The translations under genes and the position numbers were made by a program. From Archangium sp. (GTDB lineage Bacteria > Myxococcota > Myxococcia > Myxococcales > Myxococcaceae), in assembly GCA_016792935.1 (NCBI GenBank), contig JAEUJS010000105.1:1-33698 (forward strand): a stretch of 33,698 nucleotides of DNA, in the 5' to 3' direction. The notes below the pieces were generated by a model. The model searched no databases, had not been told where the DNA came from, and saw only the letters and a program-made list of their open reading frames with translations. Below, piece after piece: positions 8,648-16,680 of the stretch; the first letter of the stretch is position 1; every line of letters starts with the position of its first letter.

Positions 8648-10453
8648 GCCGAACCAGCTCGCGACCTTCTTCGCGGTGTTCTTCGCGACATCGGCCGCTC
8701 CGCTGACCACGCTCTTCGCCGTGTCCGCCGCGCGACGCGCGACGTTGGTGGCCGCAGCCGCCGCGTCGTCGAGTCCGAGGCGTCCATCGCCGTTCACGTC
8801 GCCCGCGCGAACCGCCGCACGACCGAGGCCCTGCGCAGCGCGAGACACCGCCGCGGCCGCATCGCCGAGGTTGACCCGACCATCACCGTTCACGTCAGCC
8901 GCGCGCGAGACGGTCTCCGCCACGCCCGCGAGCTTCTTGCCCGCCGCGATGACGTCACCGAAGCCGAGCTCACCGTCACCGTCGACGTCGGCGAGGCCCT
9001 TCGCCGCTTCGCCAATCTGCGCGACGTCGATCTCGACCTGCAGACCCGCTCCGGCGCCGAGGCCGAGGGCCGCGCCCGCCGAGCCGCCAATCTTCAGCTT
9101 GCCGTCCTGGTAACCGATGATGCCCGTGGCGCGCGCTTCCGCTCCAGCGCTCGCGTAGGCCGAGCCCGTCACGCTGAAGGGACCGGCGCTGAGCTTGATT
9201 TCACCTTCCACCTTCGCGACCGCCGACACACCCGCGGTGCCTTCCGCGATGGCCGTCGGAGGATCGCGGGTGATCTGCACGTGGCCCGTGGCTTCAGCAG
9301 CGACTTCCGCGGTGGCCTTCACGCGACCGTCGGCTGCGGCGTTGAACTCCACTCCACCGATGGTGACGCTCTGGGTCTGCGCGTGGCCGGTCGCTTCGAC
9401 TTCGACCTTCGCTCCGGCGCGAATCGTCGCGGTGGCGTCGAGGCCGTTGGCGTCGATCTTCCCCTGCGCGTCGATGCTGGCCTTCGCCTCAGCCAACGCA
9501 GTGGCGTGGTAGCTCGCCTCGCCGTACTTGCCCGACACGTGGTCGCCCGCTTCGGCGTAGATGCCCGCGACGGCTTCACGGTTGAAGTTGCCGTGGATGC
9601 CCTTCTCGTCGACGGTGAGCGACTGACCGCCCGAGATGCCGACGCGCGTACCGACCTTCGCGATGTCGTTCTGGAAGAGCGTGTTCTCGCTCATGCGCTG
9701 CGGGTCGACCTGCGAAGACCACGTCTGCTCGAGGCCGAGCGCCTTGAAAATCTTCCCGATCCACGGCGTGATTTTGTCGGCCTTGTCGGTGATGGGCTTC
9801 GAGTCGAACTCCGTCTCCTTCATGAACGAGCGCTCGATGGACTTGTTGCTCTTCCAGTCCATGCCGTCGTTCAACGTGAAGACGCCGCCTTCGTAGGTCG
9901 TGCTCGAGCGCGTGGTGAGGTCGGTGCCGCTCGCGTCCTTCGCGTTGCGGGTGACGGTGGTCTTGCCCTCGTTGCTCGTCGTGACGCGCGTGACGTCGCT
10001 CGACTTCGCCGCGTTGCCACGTGAGTCGAAGGAAGAAGTCGTATTGCGCGTGGTGACGGTGGCTCCGCGCTCGCGCGTGGTGCTGCGCTCGGTGGCGGTC
10101 TTGTCGATGCCGAACACGTCTTTGGTCTGCAGACGCACGTTCGAATCACCGCGCGGGTTGATGGACTGGTGACGCGCTTCCTGCGAGCGGCGGCCGAGCA
10201 TGTCGCTGCGGTCCACGAAGCTCGAATCGGCCTGACCACCCTTTGCGGTCGTCGAGGTGCGGCGGTACTCGCTCGACTTCTCCAGCAGCTTGCCCTCGCG
10301 CGTCGTCAACTCTTTGGTCGTCCGCGCGGTCTCCCGGCGCTTGGTGACCGAGCCGTCGTCGTTCTTCACGGTTTCGGCGGTCTTCTGCTTCTTGAACGCC
10401 TCAACCTCTTTGGGGGCCTGCAAGCTCTTGGATTGTTTGGTGATCTTGGTCAT
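8642..10453 (-). CDS. Large repetitive protein with three C-terminal EF-hand/dockerin-like calcium loops
   Basis: 603 residues. The ATG at 10453 has AGAGGA 8 nt upstream. No signal peptide is visible. Residues 1-190 are rich in Ser, Thr, Arg and Lys and look disordered. Residues about 270-480 are a long alternating Ala/Gly/Val beta-like region (ATIRAGAKVEVEATG, VKATAEVAAEATG) without Cys. The C-terminal 115 residues hold three units of about 31 residues, each beginning DV(D/N)GDG with an Asp at loop position 12 (near residues 488, 520 and 551), followed by an Ala-rich amphipathic helix; the last ends in WFGF. The loops match the calcium-binding DxDxDGxxxxxD pattern. Family and export route are not recognised. 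A secreted or surface protein that folds on meeting calcium is an inference; an intracellular structural protein is possible. Confidence 0.8.
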   Translation of the reverse strand: MTKITKQSKSLQAPKEVEAFKKQKTAETVKNDDGSVTKRRETARTTKELTTREGKLLEKSSEYRRTSTTAKGGQADSSFVDRSDMLGRRSQEARHQSINPRGDSNVRLQTKDVFGIDKTATERSTTRERGATVTTRNTTSSFDSRGNAAKSSDVTRVTTSNEGKTTVTRNAKDASGTDLTTRSSTTYEGGVFTLNDGMDWKSNKSIERSFMKETEFDSKPITDKADKITPWIGKIFKALGLEQTWSSQVDPQRMSENTLFQNDIAKVGTRVGISGGQSLTVDEKGIHGNFNREAVAGIYAEAGDHVSGKYGEASYHATALAEAKASIDAQGKIDANGLDATATIRAGAKVEVEATGHAQTQSVTIGGVEFNAAADGRVKATAEVAAEATGHVQITRDPPTAIAEGTAGVSAVAKVEGEIKLSAGPFSVTGSAYASAGAEARATGIIGYQDGKLKIGGSAGAALGLGAGAGLQVEIDVAQIGEAAKGLADVDGDGELGFGDVIAAGKKLAGVAETVSRAADVNGDGRVNLGDAAAAVSRAAQGLGRAAVRAGDVNGDGRLGLDDAAAAATNVARRAADTAKSVVSGAADVAKNTAKKVASWFGF

Positions 10454-10520
10454 TGAAGTGATCCTCTGATCAGTTTTCGGCCAGCACGGGTGCGATGTTG
10501 TGCGTTTGAATGTGAAGACT

Positions 10521-11258
10521 TTGAGCACCGCGATCAGCCAGGACCTTCGTATCCGCTCTGAGGGAAAGGTCGAGGTCGTCGAGGGTGCGCTCGCGCGCTT
10601 CGAACAGGTCGTGAAGTCGTTGGAAGCGGACGACCCTCCGCAAACACTGCCGGTGCTGACGGCTGACGAGCGCGACGCCATCGACGAAATCGAGCGCCTC
10701 GAGCCGGGCGCAGAATTGCTCACGGCGATGCGCAAGGCACAGCGGGCGCTGGCCGATGCGGCCCAGCTGTGGGCGGAAAGGCACGGGCTGCAGAGCATCG
10801 AGGGGCACCTGCCGCTCGAGTTTCACGAGCGACGTTGGTTCTTCGGGGAACCGCACATCGTTCGGATGTGGCTCGGAATCGGTGTCGGAATCGCTGGAGC
10901 AGCAGCCGCTGGAATCGCCGCATTCGCCGGAGCGAAAGACGCCGCGACCCTCTTCATCAGCGGTGCATCGGTGATTCCGTTCGTCGCGGCGCTCTTTCCA
11001 ACGAGGCGCGAGGTCCTGGTGACGCCGAGCGCGTTGATCATCGATCGCGTTGTGATTCCGTTCACCGACGTGGTGGACATCTCCGGACGCTCGGGCTTCG
11101 GCGTCGTCGTGGAAATCAAACGCAGAGAGCGCACCACGCGACTGACGATGGGTCAGGACCTCTTCAACAAGCTGCGCTGGGCGTTCGAGGCGTGGCGCGA
11201 TGCACAGAAGCAACGTGACGCGACTACGGATGCCGCCCCTCCGGCTCCGACGAGCTGA
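10521..11258 (+). CDS. Membrane protein with C-terminal bacterial PH-like segment, tandem paralog A
   Basis: 245 residues. The start is set at TTG 10521 by comparison with the paralog at 11388. The upstream DNA is alike in both, but one base of length difference breaks the frame before this TTG, so coding similarity begins at STAIS. Residues 1-115 form a soluble helical region with shared blocks EGKVEV, ERDAI-EIERL-PGAELL and EGHLPL. Two hydrophobic helices follow (about 118-165), then a short segment of bacterial PH type (LVTPSALIIDRVVIPFTDVVDISG) and a charged Pro/Ala tail. A membrane-anchored protein with cytoplasmic N- and C-terminal domains is inferred; function unknown. It is divergent from the Ca-loop gene with a 67-bp gap. 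Confidence 0.78.
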   Translation: MSTAISQDLRIRSEGKVEVVEGALARFEQVVKSLEADDPPQTLPVLTADERDAIDEIERLEPGAELLTAMRKAQRALADAAQLWAERHGLQSIEGHLPLEFHERRWFFGEPHIVRMWLGIGVGIAGAAAAGIAAFAGAKDAATLFISGASVIPFVAALFPTRREVLVTPSALIIDRVVIPFTDVVDISGRSGFGVVVEIKRRERTTRLTMGQDLFNKLRWAFEAWRDAQKQRDATTDAAPPAPTS

Positions 11259-11371
11259 GCTGGCACGAACAGCGCTCGGGAAACTTGCCCTCGACCTGCG
11301 TCCAGCCGCGTTGCTCGCCGCTGGGAGTCGGCGCCGGGTCTCGACCGATTTCTCGCGGAGATGAAGTAGCT
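11224..11371 (-). pseudogene. Possible minus-strand coding remnant in the spacer of the tandem pair
   Basis: In one minus-strand frame the spacer reads like the C-terminus of a small extracytoplasmic protein (EQRGWTQVEGKFPERCSCQ), ending at TAG 11224-11226. There is no start, and the last ten codons overlap the plus-strand paralog A. It may be what remains of a gene that stood beside the ancestral single copy, or a chance frame. Confidence 0.22.
11261..11276 (+). promoter_or_regulatory. Weak sigma-54-type -24/-12 candidate
   Basis: TGGCAC, five bases, then GCGCT gives the invariant GG-N10-GC spacing of sigma-54 promoters, 112 bp upstream of paralog B. The -24 half is perfect; the -12 half lacks the TT of TTGC. 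It could be chance. Confidence 0.2.
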
Positions 11372-11387
11372 GCTTGAATGCGGAGCG

Positions 11388-12101
11388 TTGAGCACCGCCA
11401 TCAGCCACGACGTTCGCATCCGTGCCGAGGGCAAGGTCGAGGTCATCGAGCGAGCGGTGGCTCGCTTCGAGAACGCAGTGCGGTCGTTGCAAGCAGACGA
11501 TCCGCAACAGGCGTTGCCGGTGTTGAGCACCGAAGAGCGGGACGCCATCGCGGAAATCGAACGTCTCGACCCGGGCGCCGAATTGCTCGCGACCCTGCGC
11601 AACGCACAACGCGGAGTCGCGACAGCAGCCCAGGCGTGGGCGCATCGCCACGGACTGAAGAACGCTGAAGGCCACCTGCCGCTCAGGGTGAAGGAGCGCC
11701 ATTGGTCCCGGGCAGAGCACGGCATTCGACTCTTCGGCGCCGGCACCATGCTCGTGGTGGGAATCGCCGCCACCGCCGCCTCACACGCGCTCGGTGGCCT
11801 GGTCGGGGTGAGCGCGTTCTACTTCGCCGTGACGCTGCTGGCCGCGATGGCCCTCATCGTCTTTCCGCGGAAGCGGCAGGTGGTGATTACGCCGAGCGCA
11901 TTGATCATCGGCGGCGTCGCGATTTCGTTCGAGAAGATCATCTTCATCGAAGAGCGTGCGCGGTTCGCCGACACGTCGGAGCTGAACATCGTGCACGAAC
12001 GCACGACGACGAAGCTCACGGTGCGTCCTGAGGTGACCGACGAGCTGCAACGCACGATTCGCGAATGGCGAAAGCAACACGACGGTGCATCGCCGCCGTG
12101 A
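11388..12101 (+). CDS. Membrane protein with C-terminal bacterial PH-like segment, tandem paralog B
   Basis: 237 residues, starting at TTG 11388 (see paralog A). The N-terminal 105 residues are clearly homologous to paralog A: EGKVEVIE, ARFE, SL-ADDP-Q-LPVL, ERDAI, EIERL-PGAELL, AQ-WA-RHGL, EGHLPL. The two transmembrane helices (about 112-160) have diverged in sequence but keep their place. The PH-like segment after them (VVITPSALIIGGVAISFEKI) is again conserved, while the tail differs. The pair therefore arose by duplication, with the membrane and tail parts evolving faster. Its stop lies 10 bp from the stop of the convergent DUF3857 gene, and the two stops sit in a small inverted repeat (TGAGC/GCTCA). 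No function is recognised. Confidence 0.8.
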   Translation: MSTAISHDVRIRAEGKVEVIERAVARFENAVRSLQADDPQQALPVLSTEERDAIAEIERLDPGAELLATLRNAQRGVATAAQAWAHRHGLKNAEGHLPLRVKERHWSRAEHGIRLFGAGTMLVVGIAATAASHALGGLVGVSAFYFAVTLLAAMALIVFPRKRQVVITPSALIIGGVAISFEKIIFIEERARFADTSELNIVHERTTTKLTVRPEVTDELQRTIREWRKQHDGASPP

Positions 12102-12111
12102 GCCAGGAAGC

Positions 12112-15100
12112 TCAGCGCGACGCGGTCTGACCGCCCTGCTGCACGACGAGCTTGCGGCTGAACGCCTGGTCGACCTTCATCAACCACGCGCGGAACTCGG
12201 GGTACTCCTTCGCGGTGATGCGCGCGCGCGACATCGTGATGCGACCGGTGACGCGGAGCTTGCCGTCCTTCTTCTCCACGGCGATGCGCAGCACACCGAA
12301 CGGAGATTCTTCGACGACCTCCGGAGGCAGCTCAGGCACCGTCCAGTTCGACGGCAGCGCGTAGTTCATCGTCAGCTCGTGCACGAGCACGCCGCTCATC
12401 AACAAGTCCTGCTTCCGCTCGGACAACGGCGCGATGGCTTGCGTGAAGGTGCGGCTCGCTCCGAAGGGGAAGAAGCGCAACAGCCCCGGGCCAACCTCCG
12501 CGTAGCGCGGCATGGTGATGCCGAACTTGAGCGAAATCGGCGACTCGAGGTCTTTCGTGTCGCTGACGGTGAGCTCGGTGGCGGTGAGACCCGGGTAGCT
12601 CTGCGCCCACTGCTGCTCGAACGTCGCGGTGCGCGTCGCGGGCGTCTGGTACTGCCGCCGCAATTCCGGAGCACCCTGCCCCTTCACCACCATCGCTCCC
12701 TTCGCGCTCGCGCTGCCGTCGGGCTTGAGCGTCACATCGAGCGAGAGGCTGGTGAGATTTTCTTCGGGCTGCGCTTCGGGCGTCGTGAGGAATTTGCTCA
12801 CGCCATCGGGCTCGACGACGAGCACGTTCGCCACGCGGTCGGATGAAGCGAGCTCTTTGCTGCCGTGAAATTCAGCGGTGCCGTCGAGGTAGAGGTCCAA
12901 CTTCGGCACGTACGCGATGGCGTGGTTGAACGCCGCGAGCGACGCCACTTCCGGAGCGAGCGTGCCGAGGTGTCTCATGCGTAAGAGAACCAGCCGCGAA
13001 TCGACGCCGGCCACCTTCAACATCGCGTGGATGAGCGAGGCCTTGTCCTTACAGTCGCCGAACTTGCGCGCGAGGATGCGGTCGACGCGGTACGGCTTGT
13101 AACCGTGGATGCCGAACTCCAGCGCGACGTAGCGCGTGTGGGTGACGACGAATCCATACAGCGCGGCGACCACCTTCGCGGTGTCGTTGCGATCGACTCC
13201 TTTGAGCGCACCTTCCACCGCGCGCTTGAGCTCTTCGTTGGGCACCAGCTGCTCGCGCACGAGGCCCCAGTAGTAGCGGCCGACCTGTTCCCAGTTCTGG
13301 TACGTCGAGACGTGAAGAGGCGTCGCGACCTCCGACCAGCCCGGCATGCTCGGCTCGGGAATCACCTTCGCCACGTTCTTCGCCTCGAAGCGGTACAGCG
13401 TGTGGTCGCCGTCGGTCGTGCTCGACGCGCTCACCCACTTCGGCAGCTGCTGCGCGTTCCACGCGAGCGGCCGCGACTTCGGCATGTCGACCACGTAGCG
13501 GTAGTGCAGCTTGGTTGACGTGCCCTGGATGGAATCGACGTCGCCCCAGTAATCGCTGAGCAGGTTGTCCATCGAGGTGTCTTCGATGCGCCACTGCACC
13601 TCGAGCACGTCACCCGGAGCGAGCGCCGGGAAGCTCAACACCCGCGCGCGCGCGTCGTAATACATGCCGGTCCACGGCTCGTTGATGTTGCGCTCTTCGT
13701 CTCCGAAGGAATCGACCACGCTGCCGTCGGGCTTCGTGACGCGCGCCTTGAGCACGCGCACTTCCTGACGGTCGGGAGACCACGTGATGGGAATCGCGCG
13801 CCAGCTGTCGACTCCGCGCTGCGTGAGCACCTTCACCACGGCTTGCGAGAAGCGGCTGGAAAGTCCGCTCGGCTGCACGCGCACGTGCGTGACCTCGGCG
13901 AGAATCAGCGCGTCATCCGTCGTCGCCGGCTGGGTCTTCGCTTCGTCGAGCAATCCCGCGAGCGCGAACGCCTCAGGAGTCGTGCTCGCGGTGTCGTCGC
14001 CCCGCAGCGTGCGCAGCATCTCTTTGAGCGCCGGATTTTGTGGACGGAGCGCGAGAGACTTCTGCAGCGCGGTGATGGCGTCTTGCTTGCGGTCGGCGTG
14101 GAGCAACGCCTTGCCTTCGCGCTCGTAGACCTCGGGCTCATCAGGAGCCGCACGCCGCGCCTGCTCGAACAACGCGCGGCCCTCTTCGACTCTTCCGTTC
14201 GCGGAGAGCAGCTCAGCGAGCCGCAACATCGAGCTCTGGTCGAACGGATCGAGCGAGAGCACCTTGCGGTACTGGTCCACCGCTTCATCTACCTTGCCAA
14301 GGTCAGCGAGCAACGCGGCGAGGCCACGACGCGTGTTGGTGTCGTCATGACGGAGCGCGATGACGGTGCGCGCGCGCTCGACGGCTTCCTGGAGTCGGTC
14401 GGCGCGACGGCTCGCCGCCACGGCCTCACGCGCGACCGCAGGAATCACGTGCAGCTTCGCGAACGCATCTTCAGCGGCGCGCCAGGCGGCGGTCTTCTGG
14501 CCGAGGGCTTCGAGTGCGCGCACTTTCAACACATGCGCCGGAGCGAAGAGCGGGAACGCCTCGAGCAACGCGTTCGCCTGCTCCAGCGCGAGCTCGGGAT
14601 GTTCGCGAGAGAGCTCGTGTTGTCCGAGCGCGAGGCGCGCGAAGGGGTGTTTCGCATGCAACGACAGCGCGAGCTGCAGGTAGCGGCGGCGGTCGTTGAT
14701 GTCTTCGGTGGCGAGCGCGGCGGCGAGCACCTGCAGCTCGACGTCGGTCGGAGCGAGCAAAGCAGCGCGTTCAGATTCCGCGGACGGAACGTGCTCGCTG
14801 TCGGGGTACGCGCGCGTCCACGAGAGAATCGTCGCGAAGTCACCGCGCATCGCGGCGTCGTTCGGCGTGGCCTTCAACTTCTTCTCCATCAACTCGGTGA
14901 GCGTGGGCTGCAACACGGGCTGCGGCGCGGCGCCCTTCTCGAGCGGCGGCACGGCTTCCGGGAGCGCGACCGTGATGACGCCCTTCTGGCCTTCGACCTT
15001 CTCCGCGCGCGCGTAGAAGCCAAACGGCCCGGTGAGCTGACAGACCTTCACCAGCACGCGGTTCATGCCCTTGCGCAGGTTCACCTGCACCTGGTGTTGA

Positions 15101-15762
15101 TCCATCCGCGCGAGGTTGTAGCGGTCGCTGCTGAGCGCTTTGACACCGTTCACCCACACGCGGACGCCGCCGCTCGCTCCAAAGGACAGGACCGCCTTCG
15201 TCTCGACGTCGGCGTTGAGCCAGGTGACCGCGTAGCCGACCGCTTCACTGCTCGGCTTGAGCGCGAGCGAGAGGTCGACGAAGCCATCGACGGTCTTCGC
15301 GTGTGGTTTGCGCCAACCCACTTCGCGCGTCTTGCTCGGGTAGGTCGCCTTCAGGTCGAGCGCGTTCTCGGGGCCGAAGTCGGTGTCGCAGCCGCCTTTG
15401 CCTTCGTTGTCGAACGAGCCGACGACGTGGAAGTCCTGGATGAAGCCGAGCTCGGTGATGAGCTCCTGCGATTTCACGGTGCGGCCGCGGGCGCGCTCGA
15501 GGTCGGCCATGAAGAGCTTGGCCAGCGCGCGCACGTGCGGCTCGGTGTTGCGACGGTAGATGAGCGCGACGTACGGCTCGGCGAGCAGGTTGAGGTCGTC
15601 GACGTCATCGAGCAACGCGTGCAGTCGCATCAGCGCCGCGGCGCCGCGCACGTCGTTGCCTTGCTTGAGCGCTTCCTTCGCGAGGGCGTCAGCGCGGTCG
15701 GTGATGGGAGAGTCGAGACGAGTCAGCAGCAGCGCGGTGAGCGCGACGGAAGAGAGCAGCAT
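12112..15762 (-). CDS. Exported TPR protein with DUF3857 and transglutaminase-like domains
   Basis: 1216 residues. The ATG has no Shine-Dalgarno but TATGGT stands 8 nt upstream. The N-terminus MLLSSVALTALLLT is a short signal-like segment. Residues about 60-270 include a beta-sandwich with VRVWVNGVKAL; TPR-like helices run from about 290 to 600; DUF3857 spans about 620-830; then comes a transglutaminase-like core with Cys in GDCKDKASL (about 899), His in AFNHAIAYV (about 944) and Asp in LYLDGTAEF (about 957). The catalytic triad appears intact. The last 230 residues are beta-rich. The DUF3857-transglutaminase pair is common in exported bacterial proteins of unknown substrate, so peptidase or crosslinking activity on envelope proteins is inferred. 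The length is larger than usual because of the added TPR block. Confidence 0.9.
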   Translation of the reverse strand: MLLSSVALTALLLTRLDSPITDRADALAKEALKQGNDVRGAAALMRLHALLDDVDDLNLLAEPYVALIYRRNTEPHVRALAKLFMADLERARGRTVKSQELITELGFIQDFHVVGSFDNEGKGGCDTDFGPENALDLKATYPSKTREVGWRKPHAKTVDGFVDLSLALKPSSEAVGYAVTWLNADVETKAVLSFGASGGVRVWVNGVKALSSDRYNLARMDQHQVQVNLRKGMNRVLVKVCQLTGPFGFYARAEKVEGQKGVITVALPEAVPPLEKGAAPQPVLQPTLTELMEKKLKATPNDAAMRGDFATILSWTRAYPDSEHVPSAESERAALLAPTDVELQVLAAALATEDINDRRRYLQLALSLHAKHPFARLALGQHELSREHPELALEQANALLEAFPLFAPAHVLKVRALEALGQKTAAWRAAEDAFAKLHVIPAVAREAVAASRRADRLQEAVERARTVIALRHDDTNTRRGLAALLADLGKVDEAVDQYRKVLSLDPFDQSSMLRLAELLSANGRVEEGRALFEQARRAAPDEPEVYEREGKALLHADRKQDAITALQKSLALRPQNPALKEMLRTLRGDDTASTTPEAFALAGLLDEAKTQPATTDDALILAEVTHVRVQPSGLSSRFSQAVVKVLTQRGVDSWRAIPITWSPDRQEVRVLKARVTKPDGSVVDSFGDEERNINEPWTGMYYDARARVLSFPALAPGDVLEVQWRIEDTSMDNLLSDYWGDVDSIQGTSTKLHYRYVVDMPKSRPLAWNAQQLPKWVSASSTTDGDHTLYRFEAKNVAKVIPEPSMPGWSEVATPLHVSTYQNWEQVGRYYWGLVREQLVPNEELKRAVEGALKGVDRNDTAKVVAALYGFVVTHTRYVALEFGIHGYKPYRVDRILARKFGDCKDKASLIHAMLKVAGVDSRLVLLRMRHLGTLAPEVASLAAFNHAIAYVPKLDLYLDGTAEFHGSKELASSDRVANVLVVEPDGVSKFLTTPEAQPEENLTSLSLDVTLKPDGSASAKGAMVVKGQGAPELRRQYQTPATRTATFEQQWAQSYPGLTATELTVSDTKDLESPISLKFGITMPRYAEVGPGLLRFFPFGASRTFTQAIAPLSERKQDLLMSGVLVHELTMNYALPSNWTVPELPPEVVEESPFGVLRIAVEKKDGKLRVTGRITMSRARITAKEYPEFRAWLMKVDQAFSRKLVVQQGGQTASR

Positions 15763-15770
15763 CGGCGCGC

Positions 15771-15776
15771 ACCATA
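15771..15776 (-). promoter_or_regulatory. Putative -10 box (leaderless type) for the DUF3857 gene
   Basis: On the minus strand TATGGT is followed by 8 nt and then the ATG. No ribosome-binding site is seen, which fits a leaderless or near-leaderless transcript. CTGATCAG lies at 15777-15784, directly upstream of the box. Confidence 0.35.
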
Positions 15777-15780
15777 CTGA

Positions 15781-16599
15781 TCAGGGAGCGAAGCAGCGAA
15801 CCGTCAAATCTCCGCTCGGCGAAGCCGCACACTGGCAGCCACCGGTGAGCGGAATGCACGAACACATGGGCGACGTGCCACAGCCCATCGGGAGCGGCTT
15901 GCACAGATGTTGTCCCGGCGACCCGAACGCGCCGCCGGTCGTCGACTCGCAGTACGTGGTGGCCTTCGGACAGAAGCGCCAGCCGCAGGCGAACATTCCG
16001 TTGGGCGGAGTGCAGCCACCGTTCACGTTGGCGTCGGTGCCGGCTGCGTGCGCGACGCACTCGTTGCTGTAGACGTTGCCATCGCAGCCGCAGGTCGGGT
16101 CGACGTTCGCGGGGCACGCTCCGGGGATGGACTCGCACGCGCCGCTGCCGTCGGCTGCGCCGCACATGTTGTCGTCGTAGTTGCAGACCTGACCGGGGTT
16201 GCACTGCAGGCCGGCGAAGCCGCCGCAGAGTTGGACCGAACCGCCGCCACCGCCGCTGCCGGAGCCTCCGCCTGTTCTTCCGCCGCCCGTCGGTCCGCCG
16301 CCGCCGCTCGCCGAGCCGCCGCCGATCGCCGCACCGCCGCCAGTCGCGGAACCACCGCCGGTCGCAGAGCCACCGCCGGTCGCAGAACCACCGCCGCTCG
16401 AGGAGCCGCCGCCAGTCGCTGCGCCACCACCTGTGGCACCACCGCCGGTCGAACCACCACCAGTGGCACCTCCGCCCGAGCCGCCGGTCGACGCGCTGCC
16501 TCCGCCGGTCGTGGACGTTCCACCGTCGGGGAGTTCCCCGGTGCGACCGCAGGAGAACGCAACGACCACGGCACTGATCAACAGCACGCGAGCAGTCAT
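15781..16599 (-). CDS. Lipoprotein with Gly-rich linker and Kazal-like domain
   Basis: 272 residues. The ATG at 16599 is preferred over a longer reading because the extra N-terminus would be encoded by a REP-like palindrome. The leader is MTARVLLISAVVVAFSC, with a loose lipobox before Cys. Residues about 20-110 are a low-complexity tether of GGGS, GGGA and ATGGG units. A Cys-rich part follows. From about 145 to 190 it matches the Kazal-type protease-inhibitor fold: a Cys-rich lead, then CGCDGNVYSNEC and AHAAG. A further Cys-rich tail ends in RCFAP. Kazal domains inhibit serine proteases by inserting a loop; inhibition here is inferred, and the role could be protection against proteases at the cell surface. 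TACGTT stands 6 nt upstream of the ATG. Confidence 0.83.
   Translation of the reverse strand: MTARVLLISAVVVAFSCGRTGELPDGGTSTTGGGSASTGGSGGGATGGGSTGGGATGGGAATGGGSSSGGGSATGGGSATGGGSATGGGAAIGGGSASGGGGPTGGGRTGGGSGSGGGGGSVQLCGGFAGLQCNPGQVCNYDDNMCGAADGSGACESIPGACPANVDPTCGCDGNVYSNECVAHAAGTDANVNGGCTPPNGMFACGWRFCPKATTYCESTTGGAFGSPGQHLCKPLPMGCGTSPMCSCIPLTGGCQCAASPSGDLTVRCFAP
16239..16510. repeat. Tandem low-complexity repeat encoding the Gly-rich tether of the Kazal-like lipoprotein
   Basis: Imperfect units of 9-18 bp built on (plus strand) GCCACCGCCGGTCGC and variants encode GGG-S/A-AT on the minus strand. Runs of identical units (for example near 16350-16395) make length change by slippage likely. 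Confidence 0.85.
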
Positions 16600-16605
16600 G
16601 GCGAA

Positions 16606-16611
16606 AACGTA
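16606..16611 (-). promoter_or_regulatory. Putative -10 box (leaderless type) for the Kazal-like lipoprotein
   Basis: TACGTT on the minus strand, 6 nt, then ATG at 16599. No Shine-Dalgarno is present. The REP-like palindrome begins two bases upstream of the box. Confidence 0.35.
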
Positions 16612-16613
16612 CT

Positions 16614-16646
16614 CCCTCTCCCTCGGGGAGAGGGTCGGGGTGAGGG
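16614..16646. repeat. REP-like palindromic repeat
   Basis: CCCTCTCCC, loop TCG, GGGAGAGGG forms a perfect 9-bp hairpin, followed by a TCGGGGTGAGGG tail. This matches a repeat found scattered in intergenic DNA of many GC-rich proteobacterial-type genomes, often mistranslated as 'LTPTLSPRE'. It lies between two divergent lipoprotein genes. Confidence 0.7.
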
Positions 16647-16666
16647 AGAAATTCCTACCGCCGCTG

Positions 16667-16672
16667 TAGATT
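16667..16672 (+). promoter_or_regulatory. Putative -10 box (leaderless type) for the 548-residue lipoprotein
   Basis: TAGATT, 8 nt, then the TTG start at 16681. There is no Shine-Dalgarno. The box supports the TTG as the true start. Confidence 0.33.
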
Positions 16673-16680
16673 CGCATCGC

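Noticed and set aside
13843..15780. Plus-strand open frame of about 645 codons opposite the DUF3857 gene
   Set aside because: Arg-rich antisense shadow with no motif; the minus strand encodes intact TPR, DUF3857 and transglutaminase-like domains.
16236..16510. Possible CRISPR or other array because of the dense repeats
   Set aside because: Units are 9-18 bp, in phase with codons, without unique spacers; they encode a Gly-rich linker.
16199..16669. Proline-rich plus-strand frame
   Set aside because: It is the reverse complement of the Gly-rich tether plus the REP-like repeat (LSLGERVGVREK); the minus strand has the lipoprotein signals.
16600..16677. N-terminal extension of the Kazal-like lipoprotein by 26 codons
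   Set aside because: The added residues SLTPTLSPRERE are a translation of the REP-like palindrome and would bury the signal peptide.
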